64,000 bases of DNA, taken from the NCBI RefSeq assembly GCF_920984675.1, contig NZ_CAKLBV010000003.1, positions 92,362-156,361 on the forward strand. Direction: 5' to 3'. The notes under the pieces were generated by a model that saw nothing but the letters and a program-made list of their open reading frames with translations, ran no database searches and was not told where the DNA came from. This DNA comes from Methylobacterium sp. Leaf118 (GTDB lineage Bacteria; Pseudomonadota; Alphaproteobacteria; Rhizobiales; Beijerinckiaceae). Shown here in pieces: positions 1 to 7,792 of the stretch (position 1 is its first letter; every line of letters starts with the position of its first letter). Both the position numbers and the translations under genes were made by a program.

Positions 1-2
1 CT

Positions 3-476
3 GCTGAGCTGTGGCTTCCTGTGGCCGAGGCTAACCTCCTGCGCCAGGAGGACGAGACGCCTCACCCGGACCTCCCGATCCTGAACCCGATGACGGTGCT
101 GGTGGTCGATGACGATCCGCTGGTGCTGATGAACATATCAGCGATGCTGGAGGACCTTGGCCACGAGGTGCTGGAGGCGACCTCAGGCCAGCAGGCCCTG
201 CGCATACTGCGCCGTTCCGCCGAAATCATCGATCTGGTGATCACCGATCAGATTATGCCGGGTATGACTGGCGTTCAGCTGATTGAGGCGATCCGCGCGG
301 CTCACTTAGAACTGCCGGTGATCCTCGCGAGTGGCTATACCGAGCTGCCGGAGGGCAAGCTCACGGGTCTCGTCCGCCTGGGCAAGCCCTTCGAACAGGC
401 CGACCTCGCCCGCGCGTTGGTGACGATCATGCGGCCGTCCGGCGAAGTGCTCCCGTTCAGGCCTAAGCAGAGCTGA
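3..476 (+). CDS. C-terminal receiver domain of a hybrid sensor histidine kinase (5' end outside window)
   Basis: The frame is open to the window edge and begins with residues AELWLP, which resemble the usual last strand of a histidine-kinase ATPase domain. The visible part is therefore more likely the tail of a hybrid kinase than a stand-alone protein starting at GTG 21. A CheY-like receiver follows: acidic patch VVDDD, phospho-acceptor Asp in VITDQIMPG, and the switch Lys in LGKPF. It would take part in phosphorelay in the cytoplasm. If GTG 21 is the true start, it is a 151-residue single-domain receiver. The fold is certain; the partial status is inferred from the upstream residues. Confidence 0.75.
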   Translation, partial: AELWLPVAEANLLRQEDETPHPDLPILNPMTVLVVDDDPLVLMNISAMLEDLGHEVLEATSGQQALRILRRSAEIIDLVITDQIMPGMTGVQLIEAIRAAHLELPVILASGYTELPEGKLTGLVRLGKPFEQADLARALVTIMRPSGEVLPFRPKQS

Positions 477-564
477 CGCAGGCGAGTACTGCCTGCCGTC
501 AGGCGGAACAAGCAGGAGAAAGCCTGCCGATCTCCCTACTCCTGAACGGTGGCCAGGGAGGCCG

Positions 565-945
565 CTAAATCGGTCCGGCTTTGTCAAAGGCGTTGAGCAC
601 CTGTTCGACCAGATAGGGCTTGGGCACGAACATACCGTGGTCCGGCACATCGCGCGGCGCGGGGCGACACCGCCCCGACGTGATCACCAGGCGGATGTGC
701 GGCTAACGCTCAGCAACCCGAGCGGCCAACGCGAAGCCGTTCATCGATCCCGGCATTTCCATGTCGGTGAACAGCAGGCCAATGTCGCTGCGGTTTTCCA
801 GGATTTCTAAGGCCTCGTCGGCGCTCGCTGCTTCGAGGACGGTGAACCCGGCGTCTTCCAGCATGTCAGTCGCCATCATGCGTACAAGGTCCTCATCCTC
901 AACAATAAGGACGAGGGAGGACGAAGGGGTTCTAGTGCTGGCCAT
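565..945 (-). pseudogene. Single-domain response regulator interrupted by an in-frame TAG
   Basis: Reading from ATG 945, residues 1-80 form the first two thirds of a CheY-like receiver, with acidic patch VEDED and phospho-acceptor Asp61 in FTDMEMPG. Codon 81 is TAG (703-705). Translation past it in the same frame gives PHIRLVITSG, then the switch-lysine motif FVPKPY, then a natural stop at 565. The full length of 126 residues is normal for the family. Related proteins usually have Trp at this place, so a TGG to TAG change is the simplest explanation. The product as it stands lacks strand 5 and the conserved Lys. It is divergent from the kinase at 1090, its likely former partner. Confidence 0.75.
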
Positions 946-1089
946 CGAAGAGGGAAACGAGGTCAGGAGCGCGTGGTTTCAGGGACGCCGTCATTCACCG
1001 AGGGGGGCCCGCCAGATTGAGGTCGCACACTACCTGCTTGGACGCGTCGGAAAAGTATCCCCTGCGCGCAGGATCACCTAGGGTCCGCT

Positions 1090-2253
1090 ATGAACGAATT
1101 TCAGCAGGATCTATCTGGGACCCCAGCGCGCACCCTCGCCGAGCGGCATATCGAGGCAATCCGCCAGCACGGTGGCATCTTTGTCGATGCGGTGCGGCTC
1201 ACCCGAATGCCGATGATGGTCACCGACGCCACCCTGCCGGGCAACCCAATCGTCTTTGCCAACCAGGCCTTCATGGAGCTGTCGGGCTACAGCCTGGAGG
1301 AGCTACTTGGGCAGGATCCGCACTTTATGAACGGCCCAGAGACCGATCCGGCGACGGTCCAGGAGTATGAGGCGGCAATCCGCGAGAGCCGCAACGCGAC
1401 GCTTGAGATCCTGCAGTACTGCAAGGACGGCAAGCCATTCCAGGCGATGCTGTTTGCCAGCCCCCTCGATGACGGGCAGGGCACGGTCACCAACCACTTC
1501 CTGTCGTACCTCGATATTACCCGTCGCGTTAGGGCCGAGACAGAGCTGCAGGCGCTAGCTGCCGAGCTGGAGCAACGCGTGGCTGACCGGACGCGCGAGT
1601 TGGAGGCGGCGAATGCGCGGCTGAAGGCGCTCGGGGCCGAGCGCGAGATGTTGCTGGTCGAGGTCAATCACCGGGCCAAGAACAGCCTGTCGATCGCTGG
1701 AGCGCTCTTAAACCTACAGGGACGCCGCCAAGCCGATCCGGCTGTCAAAGCGCTGTTCGCCGAGACGCAGGAGCGGCTCAACGCTATGGCACGAGCGCAC
1801 GACCTGCTGAGTAGGTCGGACCATGTGCAGCAGGTTAATGCCGGCAGTTACGTAGCCGACCTCTGTGCCGCGCTTGAGGCGCTGACCGAGGGCGATGATC
1901 GCATCCGGCTGGAGGCCCAGGTGGAGGAGGGGATCTTCGTCAGCGCCGACCGCGCTATTCCGCTGGGCTTGGCACTGACCGAGCTGGTGACCAACGCGGT
2001 CAAGTACGCGTTTCCGTCTCCACGTTCCGGCACGATCCGCGCCCAGGTCCGCCGGCCGCAGCCCGGTCGGATCGAACTGGTGATTCAGGACAACGGAGTC
2101 GGCATGGCGGGCGTGCGAGAGGGGTCCCTCGGCTATGGGCTGGTGCGCTCGCTGGTGCAGCAGATCGCGGGCGACATCGACATCCGCAACGATGCCGGGG
2201 TGACCGTGACAATCTCCTTCCCGGATTTGCCGCCGCGCCAGGCGGCGAGCTAG
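1090..2253 (+). CDS. PAS-domain sensor histidine kinase, HisKA_2 type
   Basis: A 387-residue soluble kinase with no membrane segment. A PAS domain spans about residues 35-145 and resembles LOV domains, but the usual GRNCRFL motif reads GQDPHFM (74-80). The flavin-binding Cys is replaced by Pro77, so light sensing by Cys-adduct is not expected. A coiled linker (about 146-188) leads to the phospho-acceptor His194 in EVNHRAKNSL, of HisKA_2/HWE type. The ATPase domain shows an N-box (ELVTNAVKYAF), a G1 box (QDNGVGM) and a G2 region (GYGLV). It is divergent from the broken receiver gene at 565-945 and probably formed a two-component pair with it. The signal is unknown. Confidence 0.88.
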   Translation: MNEFQQDLSGTPARTLAERHIEAIRQHGGIFVDAVRLTRMPMMVTDATLPGNPIVFANQAFMELSGYSLEELLGQDPHFMNGPETDPATVQEYEAAIRESRNATLEILQYCKDGKPFQAMLFASPLDDGQGTVTNHFLSYLDITRRVRAETELQALAAELEQRVADRTRELEAANARLKALGAEREMLLVEVNHRAKNSLSIAGALLNLQGRRQADPAVKALFAETQERLNAMARAHDLLSRSDHVQQVNAGSYVADLCAALEALTEGDDRIRLEAQVEEGIFVSADRAIPLGLALTELVTNAVKYAFPSPRSGTIRAQVRRPQPGRIELVIQDNGVGMAGVREGSLGYGLVRSLVQQIAGDIDIRNDAGVTVTISFPDLPPRQAAS

Positions 2254-2329
2254 GCGCCGTAGGGATTGGCTGCCTCAACTCGCTCAAGCTAGAGCTAGCC
2301 TACCTGACATGCACGACTTCAGCAGCACG

Positions 2330-3226
2330 TTAGTCGTGAACTTCGACGGCCACGGACATATCCAGGAGGGCATCAGCAGGCCCAATGAAGCTGCCAATCA
2401 CCGGCATGGCCTGGCGAATGTCACGCGCCACAGCGACCGGGATCAGGTTCGCACCGCCCACCCTGCCGTTCGTCGGGTCGAAGGTGCCCCACCCTGCGCC
2501 GGGTAGGTACACCTCGCCCCAGGCATGAGTGGACCCGGCATCGGCCGATCCAAGCATGCGACGTGTGGGGTCATGCAAGTAGCCTGAGACAGCCCTTGCA
2601 CCAAAGCCGAGGCTCCGGACCGCCTCGACGACGAGCGTGGCCAGATCCCGGCATGAGCCCAGACCTGATGACAGGGTTTGGCTCGGCGACTGTGTGCCCT
2701 CGTCCTCTAGAGCCTCGTAGGTGACCCTGGCACCCACACCGGCATTGATGTCTTTAAGAAGCGACAGAGTATCGGTGGGGTAGCCGGCAACGAAGCCCTG
2801 CGCCCAGTTTTGCAGGCGATCCCCATCAGGGTACTGCCGAACCGTGAGTCCTCCGAGGTCCGTCCACTCGTCATCGGAGTACCGGAAGGGAAATGAGATG
2901 GCCGAGGCGGCGATGTCGAAGACCGGGTAGGCAGCCGCGGAAAGCTCGACCTGAGCTGCGCTATCGATGACGAGTGTGCTGGACGGTGTTGCAAAGGTAA
3001 CGGTCGCGACCGCGTTACCGGCAACGTCGCTGGCCCAAGTCACCGTTGCATCCGGCGTCACTGTGATGTCGCTCGAACGGAGCCTTAGGTCCCGAGCTTC
3101 TCGCGGGCGCAACATCAGCCGATGCGGGCCAAGTTCGACAGGTTGCCTGTAACGGTAGGTCGTCCGGTGGTGGATGCGTAGATCGACCAAGGGACGCTCC
3201 TCAGGAACCGCTTCGGGCTGTTTCAT
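2330..3226 (-). CDS. Transglutaminase-like cysteine peptidase family protein
   Basis: 298 residues. The N-terminal half (about 15-150) is the beta-rich domain typical of bacterial transglutaminase-like proteins (HHRTTYRY start). The papain-like core follows, with Cys192 in [10 protein letters not shown], His234 in [12 protein letters not shown] and Asp250 in TFDPTNG, a complete catalytic triad. Family members act as proteases, amidases or peptide-modifying enzymes; the substrate here is unknown. There is no signal peptide, so it is probably cytoplasmic. It lies 18 bp downstream of the esterase gene at 3245-4150 on the same strand, and the two are probably co-transcribed. Confidence 0.88.
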   Translation of the reverse strand: MKQPEAVPEERPLVDLRIHHRTTYRYRQPVELGPHRLMLRPREARDLRLRSSDITVTPDATVTWASDVAGNAVATVTFATPSSTLVIDSAAQVELSAAAYPVFDIAASAISFPFRYSDDEWTDLGGLTVRQYPDGDRLQNWAQGFVAGYPTDTLSLLKDINAGVGARVTYEALEDEGTQSPSQTLSSGLGSCRDLATLVVEAVRSLGFGARAVSGYLHDPTRRMLGSADAGSTHAWGEVYLPGAGWGTFDPTNGRVGGANLIPVAVARDIRQAMPVIGSFIGPADALLDMSVAVEVHD

Positions 3227-3244
3227 CCGGACGGGCAGTCAGTG

Positions 3245-4150
3245 TCAGTACGCTCCGCCGTCCTTCGCGTGTGTCATGAAGAACCGCAGCATCTCGCGGC
3301 TGGCATCAGGACCGGTCGGATCGGTGTGAGAGCCGGCCGGGTGGCCGCCGGCCCAGGCATGACCACCGCCGTGCAGGACCCACTGTTCCGACGACCACAT
3401 GCCATCCGGCTCGGTCAGGATCGTTCGCGTGTACGCCATTCCGCCGCTGGAACGCCCATCGACGGTGGTGATGTTCAGGTCCCCATCGGGCTGCGCCTGG
3501 GCGATGGCCTGATCGCCGTTGACCGGTGAGACGGTCGTGTCGCGGTCTCCGTGGAAGACGATAGTCGGTAGCGGATGCGTTGCTTGACGCGGCCGGAGCA
3601 AGGCGCCTCGGCGCATCGTGGAGAAGGCCACGGACGTCGAGCCTGCCGAACCACCCGCCAGCCCAGAGTGTATGCCCACGGCAGCATAGATGTCCGGGTA
3701 GGCCAGCGCCATGACCGCCGCGGCAGCCCCACCTGAGGACAGGCCAGCGACGTAGACCCTCGCGGGATCGACATTGAACTCAGCCATGATCTCACGCGTC
3801 AGGCCGGCAAGAATGGACGGCTCGCCCTCGTCGCGCTTCTGGTCCCCATTCCTGAACCAGTTCCAGCTCTTGCCGAGATTGGCCGACCTCGGTTGGTCGG
3901 GGTAGGCAACGAGGAAGCTCTGCTCCTCCGCCAACCGATCCATCCCCGTGCCGATGGCGAAGTCGCGCGATGATTGAGAGCTGCCATGCAGCATCACCAC
4001 CAGCGGGAGGGGGGCTCCCTCGTATCCGGAGGGGACGAAGAGGTCGTAAGCTCGGCTCCCGGCAGAGTTGCCGAACCGGCGTGCGAGCGCGCGGGGCCGG
4101 TCGATGGCCAGCCCCGACATCGTCGTCGACGCGTCTGCGAGGAGTGTCAT
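3245..4150 (-). CDS. PHB-depolymerase-family alpha/beta hydrolase (esterase)
   Basis: 301 residues. The fold starts near residue 48 with LVVMLHGSSQ (HG oxyanion motif). The nucleophile is Ser138 in GLSSG, within the elbow RVYVAGLSSGG. The acid is in FHGDRDTTV and the base is in the late HGGGHAWAGG motif. This layout matches the LpqC/PHB depolymerase esterase family (polyhydroxybutyrate, feruloyl or related esters). No clear signal peptide is present, so polymer degradation outside the cell is not indicated. It is the first gene of a likely two-gene operon with the transglutaminase-like gene. Substrate is not predictable. Confidence 0.88.
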   Translation of the reverse strand: MTLLADASTTMSGLAIDRPRALARRFGNSAGSRAYDLFVPSGYEGAPLPLVVMLHGSSQSSRDFAIGTGMDRLAEEQSFLVAYPDQPRSANLGKSWNWFRNGDQKRDEGEPSILAGLTREIMAEFNVDPARVYVAGLSSGGAAAAVMALAYPDIYAAVGIHSGLAGGSAGSTSVAFSTMRRGALLRPRQATHPLPTIVFHGDRDTTVSPVNGDQAIAQAQPDGDLNITTVDGRSSGGMAYTRTILTEPDGMWSSEQWVLHGGGHAWAGGHPAGSHTDPTGPDASREMLRFFMTHAKDGGAY

Positions 4151-4194
4151 CGCGGTGCTTTCGAGAAGGGATCGGCCGACGGCGACGAGATTGA

Positions 4195-4548
4195 CTACGG
4201 CAGGGCGCCAATCATGCCCTTGGCCTCGGTCATGGTGTTCTCGCAGGCGCGCTGATCGCCCCGCTGGTCCTCGTCGCTCGCGCGGATGATGAGGGTCCTG
4301 GCCGCTGCCACACGGTTCGCCGTCGAAATCAAGTCGGGGTCGCTCGGTGCGTCGAGGCGAGCACCCTGCACGCCCCGGGGCGAACCGGCCTGGAGCGAAT
4401 GGCCCGCCTTAAGGCCTGCGATCTCCACAGCACCTGCACTGTCGAGGCGGCGTTCGATGGTCCCGATCTGCTCGGCGCAGGAGGATGCCAGCGCCGGAAG
4501 CGGCGAAAGGGCGAGTGCAAGCGTCGTGAGGGTGGCTACGAAGCGCAT
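4195..4548 (-). CDS. Small exported protein of unknown function
   Basis: The ATG at 4548 is chosen because a classical signal peptide follows it at once (MRFVATLTTLALALSPLPALAS). The longer frame would place it behind an unrelated Arg-rich stretch. The mature part is about 95 residues with two Cys (SSCAEQ near the cleavage site and RACENT near the end) that could form one disulfide in the periplasm. The middle is Ala/Arg-rich. No family was recognised. The gene is monocistronic, upstream of nothing on its strand until the esterase start at 4150, 45 bp away. Confidence 0.6.
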   Translation of the reverse strand: MRFVATLTTLALALSPLPALASSCAEQIGTIERRLDSAGAVEIAGLKAGHSLQAGSPRGVQGARLDAPSDPDLISTANRVAAARTLIIRASDEDQRGDQRACENTMTEAKGMIGALP

Positions 4549-5074
4549 CGGAAGGGGACTTTCAATGAGGTGGCAGCTCCGTGGCTTCGCTCGGCGAGCG
4601 AACGCCCCGAAGCCGTCCCTCACTTATCGATGCGAGGGTAGCCCTTATACAACGGCCTTCGGCCCCACCTGTTGCAATGCAACATGAAACGCAGGTCAGA
4701 TGCGCGCCAGCGTCTCAGCCACGACATTCTAGGTCTCGGCCGAGGCTTGGTACGGTCTCGTTCCAGGAGCGGAACTTCAACCGCCCACAAGCGAAGGTCC
4801 GTTTGTGGCGCGTTGCTGAACAAGAGGAGCGCGAACTCCTGACCCTTTGCTGACCTCGCACGGTGTCATCTAGAAAGTCTGCTTTTCTATCTGGAGCAGA
4901 CGGTTCGCGAGCGGCCATAACATCAGAAGGATTCGTGCTACGAACGAGATAGGGCATGGGTCCTTTGACGCGCGACTAATAATTGAAGCCCGCCCCTGCG
5001 GTGACGCGATTGCCGGCCCGTCAAAGCTATCGCTAAAGATGTGCGTCAGCGCAGAAGAAGCGCGATCGTCGCCA
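4549..5074. other. 526-bp non-coding stretch of lower GC between an exported protein and the PLD gene
   Basis: I see no credible gene. Short frames here have poor composition and no start signal. The stretch is more AT-rich than its neighbours and contains one strong palindrome (4670-4684). It could hold the promoter of the minus-strand gene at 4548 and a decayed remnant of older DNA. Confidence 0.5.
4670..4684. promoter_or_regulatory. 15-bp perfect palindrome, possible operator
   Basis: TGTTGCA-A-TGCAACA is a perfect 7-bp inverted repeat around one base. It lies about 120 bp upstream of the start of the exported protein gene (4548, minus strand). Compact palindromes of this kind are typical binding sites for dimeric HTH regulators. 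The regulator is unknown and no other copy was noticed in the window. Confidence 0.35.
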
Positions 5075-6376
5075 TCAAGTCGCGTGCACGGCATACCCTA
5101 GGTACCTCAACGCCTTGGCCATGCGGCCATTGACGGGGGAGCAGAGTTCGGGTCGGACCGTGCCGAACAGTTCAAGGGCGCAGAAGAGCCCGAAGTATCC
5201 AAGCTTGAGCGCGGGATCGTAGAGCGCGTCGTGCAGACGCTCGACGAAGTCGCCGCTGCCATAAAGCAGATTGCCGAGACCGCGCTGGACCTTCCTGACG
5301 TCGTTCGCGTTCGCCGTCCAGAACGCCGCGGGCAGGTTCGCAGCCCCGCCCTTCACGAAGCGCAGCTGCTCGTAGAACGCGTGCAGGGCCATCAGGCCCT
5401 CGGTCAGATCCTCACGCCCGGAGCCATCGATGACCTCGCGCGAGCCGAAGACGCGGCGGACGGTCTGAACCGTATCGACGTAGCCGTCATACACCTTGCT
5501 GTCGGATGTCGTGGCCCATTCCGCGCCGAGCGCCAGGATCCGTGAGCGTCGCTCTACGGGAGGAAGGACTGGCGCGGCACGCCAGGCGGCATCGCCCTGG
5601 ACATGGCTCAGGCGCACCCAGTTGAGGAAGCGGTTCGTCTCGTTGAGCGAACCGATGCCGGCCAGCTCGCTACGGCGGAAGCCGGCCCCATCGAGGAGCC
5701 CGTCGACCTCTGTGAACGCGGGACGGTACTCCTCGTAGACGGTCCGGCGCAGCCCCTCCAGGAACATGCGTTCGCGATTTCGGACCAAGCTCGCGACGTG
5801 CACGTTGGGTGGATGGGCGCGCCCGACGGCAGCCTCGATCATTGCGTCGGGGGCCGGCCCGGATCGCTTCACCCGTTCGTGCGCCAGCCGGAAATCGCGC
5901 GCCTTCTCCCGCGTGAGGACGTCGGCGGCCTCCCACAGTTCGACGAACAGCGCCCGGACCTCCTCTACGGCCTCGAAATCCTCCTCCCGATCCAGGCTGA
6001 CGACCGCTTCCCGATTCTGGATCAGGCCACCGTCCGTCAGGTTCGACGAGCCGAGGAGCGCGACCCCGTCGAATAGGTAGACCTTCGCGTGGAATCGATC
6101 CGTAAGAAACCGGACCTGTAGGTTCGGCACATCGACGACCGCGGACACGGCCGCTGGGCTGGTGGCGGCGTTGAGGCCGATGAGCAGCCGCACCGTCTTG
6201 CCAGCCTTCGCGGCCGCCAGCACGAGGTCGTGGCGCGTAAAGTACGGGGCGGCGAGCTGTATTTGGAATGCCCCCTGGGCGAGCCGCTCAAACGGCTTGA
6301 CGACATAATCCTTGCCAGGGCCGTTCGTGTGAATGCGCGGCACGTGAACACCGTCCTCCGCCCGGGCGGCAGTCAT
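5075..6376 (-). CDS. Phospholipase D-fold protein with one HKD motif
   Basis: 433 residues. Near the N-terminus an HKD motif is complete: His96-x-Lys98, Asp103, then GSSN 109-112, in the setting RFHAKVYLF...ALLGSSNLT. Only one copy is visible, so the active enzyme would be a dimer, as in Nuc/BfiI-type PLD nucleases. The remaining 280 residues are helical and unassigned; they may bind DNA or another protein. The gene is divergent from the sigma/ubiquitin-like cluster that starts at 6580, with about 200 bp between. In such islands PLD-fold proteins are often nucleases of restriction or defence systems. Phosphodiesterase activity is likely from the motif; a nuclease role is inference. Confidence 0.8.
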   Translation of the reverse strand: MTAARAEDGVHVPRIHTNGPGKDYVVKPFERLAQGAFQIQLAAPYFTRHDLVLAAAKAGKTVRLLIGLNAATSPAAVSAVVDVPNLQVRFLTDRFHAKVYLFDGVALLGSSNLTDGGLIQNREAVVSLDREEDFEAVEEVRALFVELWEAADVLTREKARDFRLAHERVKRSGPAPDAMIEAAVGRAHPPNVHVASLVRNRERMFLEGLRRTVYEEYRPAFTEVDGLLDGAGFRRSELAGIGSLNETNRFLNWVRLSHVQGDAAWRAAPVLPPVERRSRILALGAEWATTSDSKVYDGYVDTVQTVRRVFGSREVIDGSGREDLTEGLMALHAFYEQLRFVKGGAANLPAAFWTANANDVRKVQRGLGNLLYGSGDFVERLHDALYDPALKLGYFGLFCALELFGTVRPELCSPVNGRMAKALRYLGYAVHAT

Positions 6377-6519
6377 TCGACACCGCCGAAAGTTTCGCCG
6401 CCTCGACGTATGCCCACTCGGGTCCGCGACGAACTGCGCATACGCTCAAGTTGAATAACAGAGCGGTGTGGTGGCATCCTATCCGCGTCGCGGGTCCGAC
6501 CAAGATTTTTTTCGACCGC

Positions 6520-6547
6520 CTACCGAATACGGGTCCGTCCGTTCGCT
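6520..6547 (+). promoter_or_regulatory. Putative promoter P1 of the sigma gene: CTACCGAAT-N13-TTCGCT
   Basis: CTACCGAAT (6520-6528) and TTCGCT (6542-6547) are separated by 13 bases, exactly as at 11158-11185 before the ubiquitin-like gene. The two-block layout suits an alternative sigma factor promoter. The downstream block ends 32 bases before the TTG start at 6580, a normal leader length. I infer that the sigma factor encoded next reads this site and so controls itself. Confidence 0.55.
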
Positions 6548-6579
6548 CATGCGGCAGGCCCTCCCCGCAGGAGCGTCCA

Positions 6580-7233
6580 TTGGAAGACGAAAATGGTCCG
6601 GTCCGCCGATCCCGGCAGGACTGGAAGGACTTGGCCGAGGCAGGACGGCTTGCGGATTGTGGGCCTGAGGAAATCGTGGCGGCGTGCCGTCGTCCCGACG
6701 AGCTCCAGGACGAGCGCCTTCGGGGCAGGCTCCTGGAACACCTGCGCGCCCTTGCTCGCCCGTTTCTGACGAAACGGGCGAGCAAGGACATGCCGAACGG
6801 CGGTCTCGACGCCGTCGACGAGATCGTCTCGAATATGTCCACGGCCATCCTCGACCCCGCGGCCAAGGACGGTGCGGGTTACGAGGCGGCCTTTTACACG
6901 AAGCTCCAGCAGCGCCTGACCGACCGCCACAGGGCTTGGCGGGTGCAACAGGCGCGCGTCGAGCCTTTGCCGCTCGACGAGGAGACGGGCGAGACGCTCG
7001 AACCGGCCGACGCCGTCGGCCTCACGCCGGAAGAGGCCGCGACGGTCGAAAGCCTGATCGCGAACCTCCCGGAAAAATTCCGCAGGGCCTTCCTGCTCCA
7101 CCGTGCCGGCTTCCCGGTCTCGTCGAAGGGCGAGTGCGTCTCGCGCATGCTGGGCGTCTCGCCCAAAACGGCGGAGGATTGGATCAAGAAGGCCGTCGCG
7201 CTTCTGCGCGAACAGCTTGGATCGAAGCCATGA
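6580..7233 (+). CDS. RNA polymerase sigma factor of the sigma-70 family
   Basis: The start is taken as TTG 6580 because AGGAG (6569-6573) lies six bases upstream and the putative promoter P1 ends at 6547. An earlier frame start at 6451 would precede P1 and has a poor N-terminus. This gives 217 residues. Residues about 35-110 form a helical region-2-like domain (start LRGRLLEHLRAL). Residues about 145-215 form region 4, with LPEKFRRAFLLHRAG and the recognition helix in VSPKTAEDWIKKAVALL. The gene overlaps the next one by four bases (ATGA), which suggests coupled translation of the two products. It probably directs transcription of this cluster through the CTACCGAAT/TTCGCT motif. Confidence 0.75.
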   Translation: MEDENGPVRRSRQDWKDLAEAGRLADCGPEEIVAACRRPDELQDERLRGRLLEHLRALARPFLTKRASKDMPNGGLDAVDEIVSNMSTAILDPAAKDGAGYEAAFYTKLQQRLTDRHRAWRVQQARVEPLPLDEETGETLEPADAVGLTPEEAATVESLIANLPEKFRRAFLLHRAGFPVSSKGECVSRMLGVSPKTAEDWIKKAVALLREQLGSKP

Positions 7234-7790
7234 ATACCGAGGATCTCGACGACGTCCTGTTCCAGTTCCACCGTGCCGCCAAGGCGGTCACGCCTGAGCT
7301 CGTCGCTCGCTGGACCGGACGGTATCCCCAATTCGCCGACGACATCAGGGCCCACGCGGTCGAGATCGTCGATATGCAGCAGCGGGCTGCGCTCGCGGAC
7401 GAACCGCCCGCGGCGGACGCCGTGGCCGTCCCGCAGGCGGAGGCAGTCCACCCCAGCCTCCGGGAAGTAACGGGGAAAGCCGGCACGTCGTTGCGCGACC
7501 TCGCGGACGATCTCGACATCGCGCGGTCCATCGTCTTCGACCTCAACGCCGGCGGCATCGAACCGTTGACCGTCCCGGCCCGGTTCGCCCGATTGGCGGC
7601 GGAGCGCCTCCGGCAAGCTCAGGAGTGGCTCGCAGCCGTCATCGCGAACAGTCACGATCGCTCGGCGAGCCCCGCGTTCAAGGCCACCGGCACGCCGGAG
7701 GCCGGCCGGCGCAGGACCTGGGAGGAGGCCGTGAACGATTCCGACATGGAACCGGAACGCAAGGCGTTCTGGCTCGCTGAAGGGCCATAG
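7230..7790 (+). CDS. HTH-like regulatory protein, probable partner of the sigma factor
   Basis: 186 residues, starting at ATG 7230 inside the stop of the sigma gene. The N-terminus (about 1-45) is helical, and residues about 85-130 look like a Cro/C1-type HTH (TSLRDLADDLDIARSIV, then a short recognition-like segment and a proline-marked turn). The tail is charged and probably disordered. Position between a sigma gene and an ImmA/IrrE peptidase gene suggests an anti-sigma or repressor role. In known HTH-ImmA/IrrE pairs (for example CapH/CapP of CBASS operons) the peptidase cleaves the HTH protein after DNA damage. The role here is inferred from context; the family is not recognised. Confidence 0.6.
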   Translation: MNTEDLDDVLFQFHRAAKAVTPELVARWTGRYPQFADDIRAHAVEIVDMQQRAALADEPPAADAVAVPQAEAVHPSLREVTGKAGTSLRDLADDLDIARSIVFDLNAGGIEPLTVPARFARLAAERLRQAQEWLAAVIANSHDRSASPAFKATGTPEAGRRRTWEEAVNDSDMEPERKAFWLAEGP

Positions 7791-7792
7791 CG

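Noticed and set aside
4715..4957. 80-codon minus-strand frame in the AT-richer gap
   Set aside because: Irregular composition, no ribosome site and no similarity to any family I know. Left as non-coding.
6451..6579. Upstream start for the sigma factor at 6451
   Set aside because: It would place the start before the shared promoter motif, has no ribosome site, and its first 43 residues look non-coding. TTG 6580 has AGGAG at six bases.
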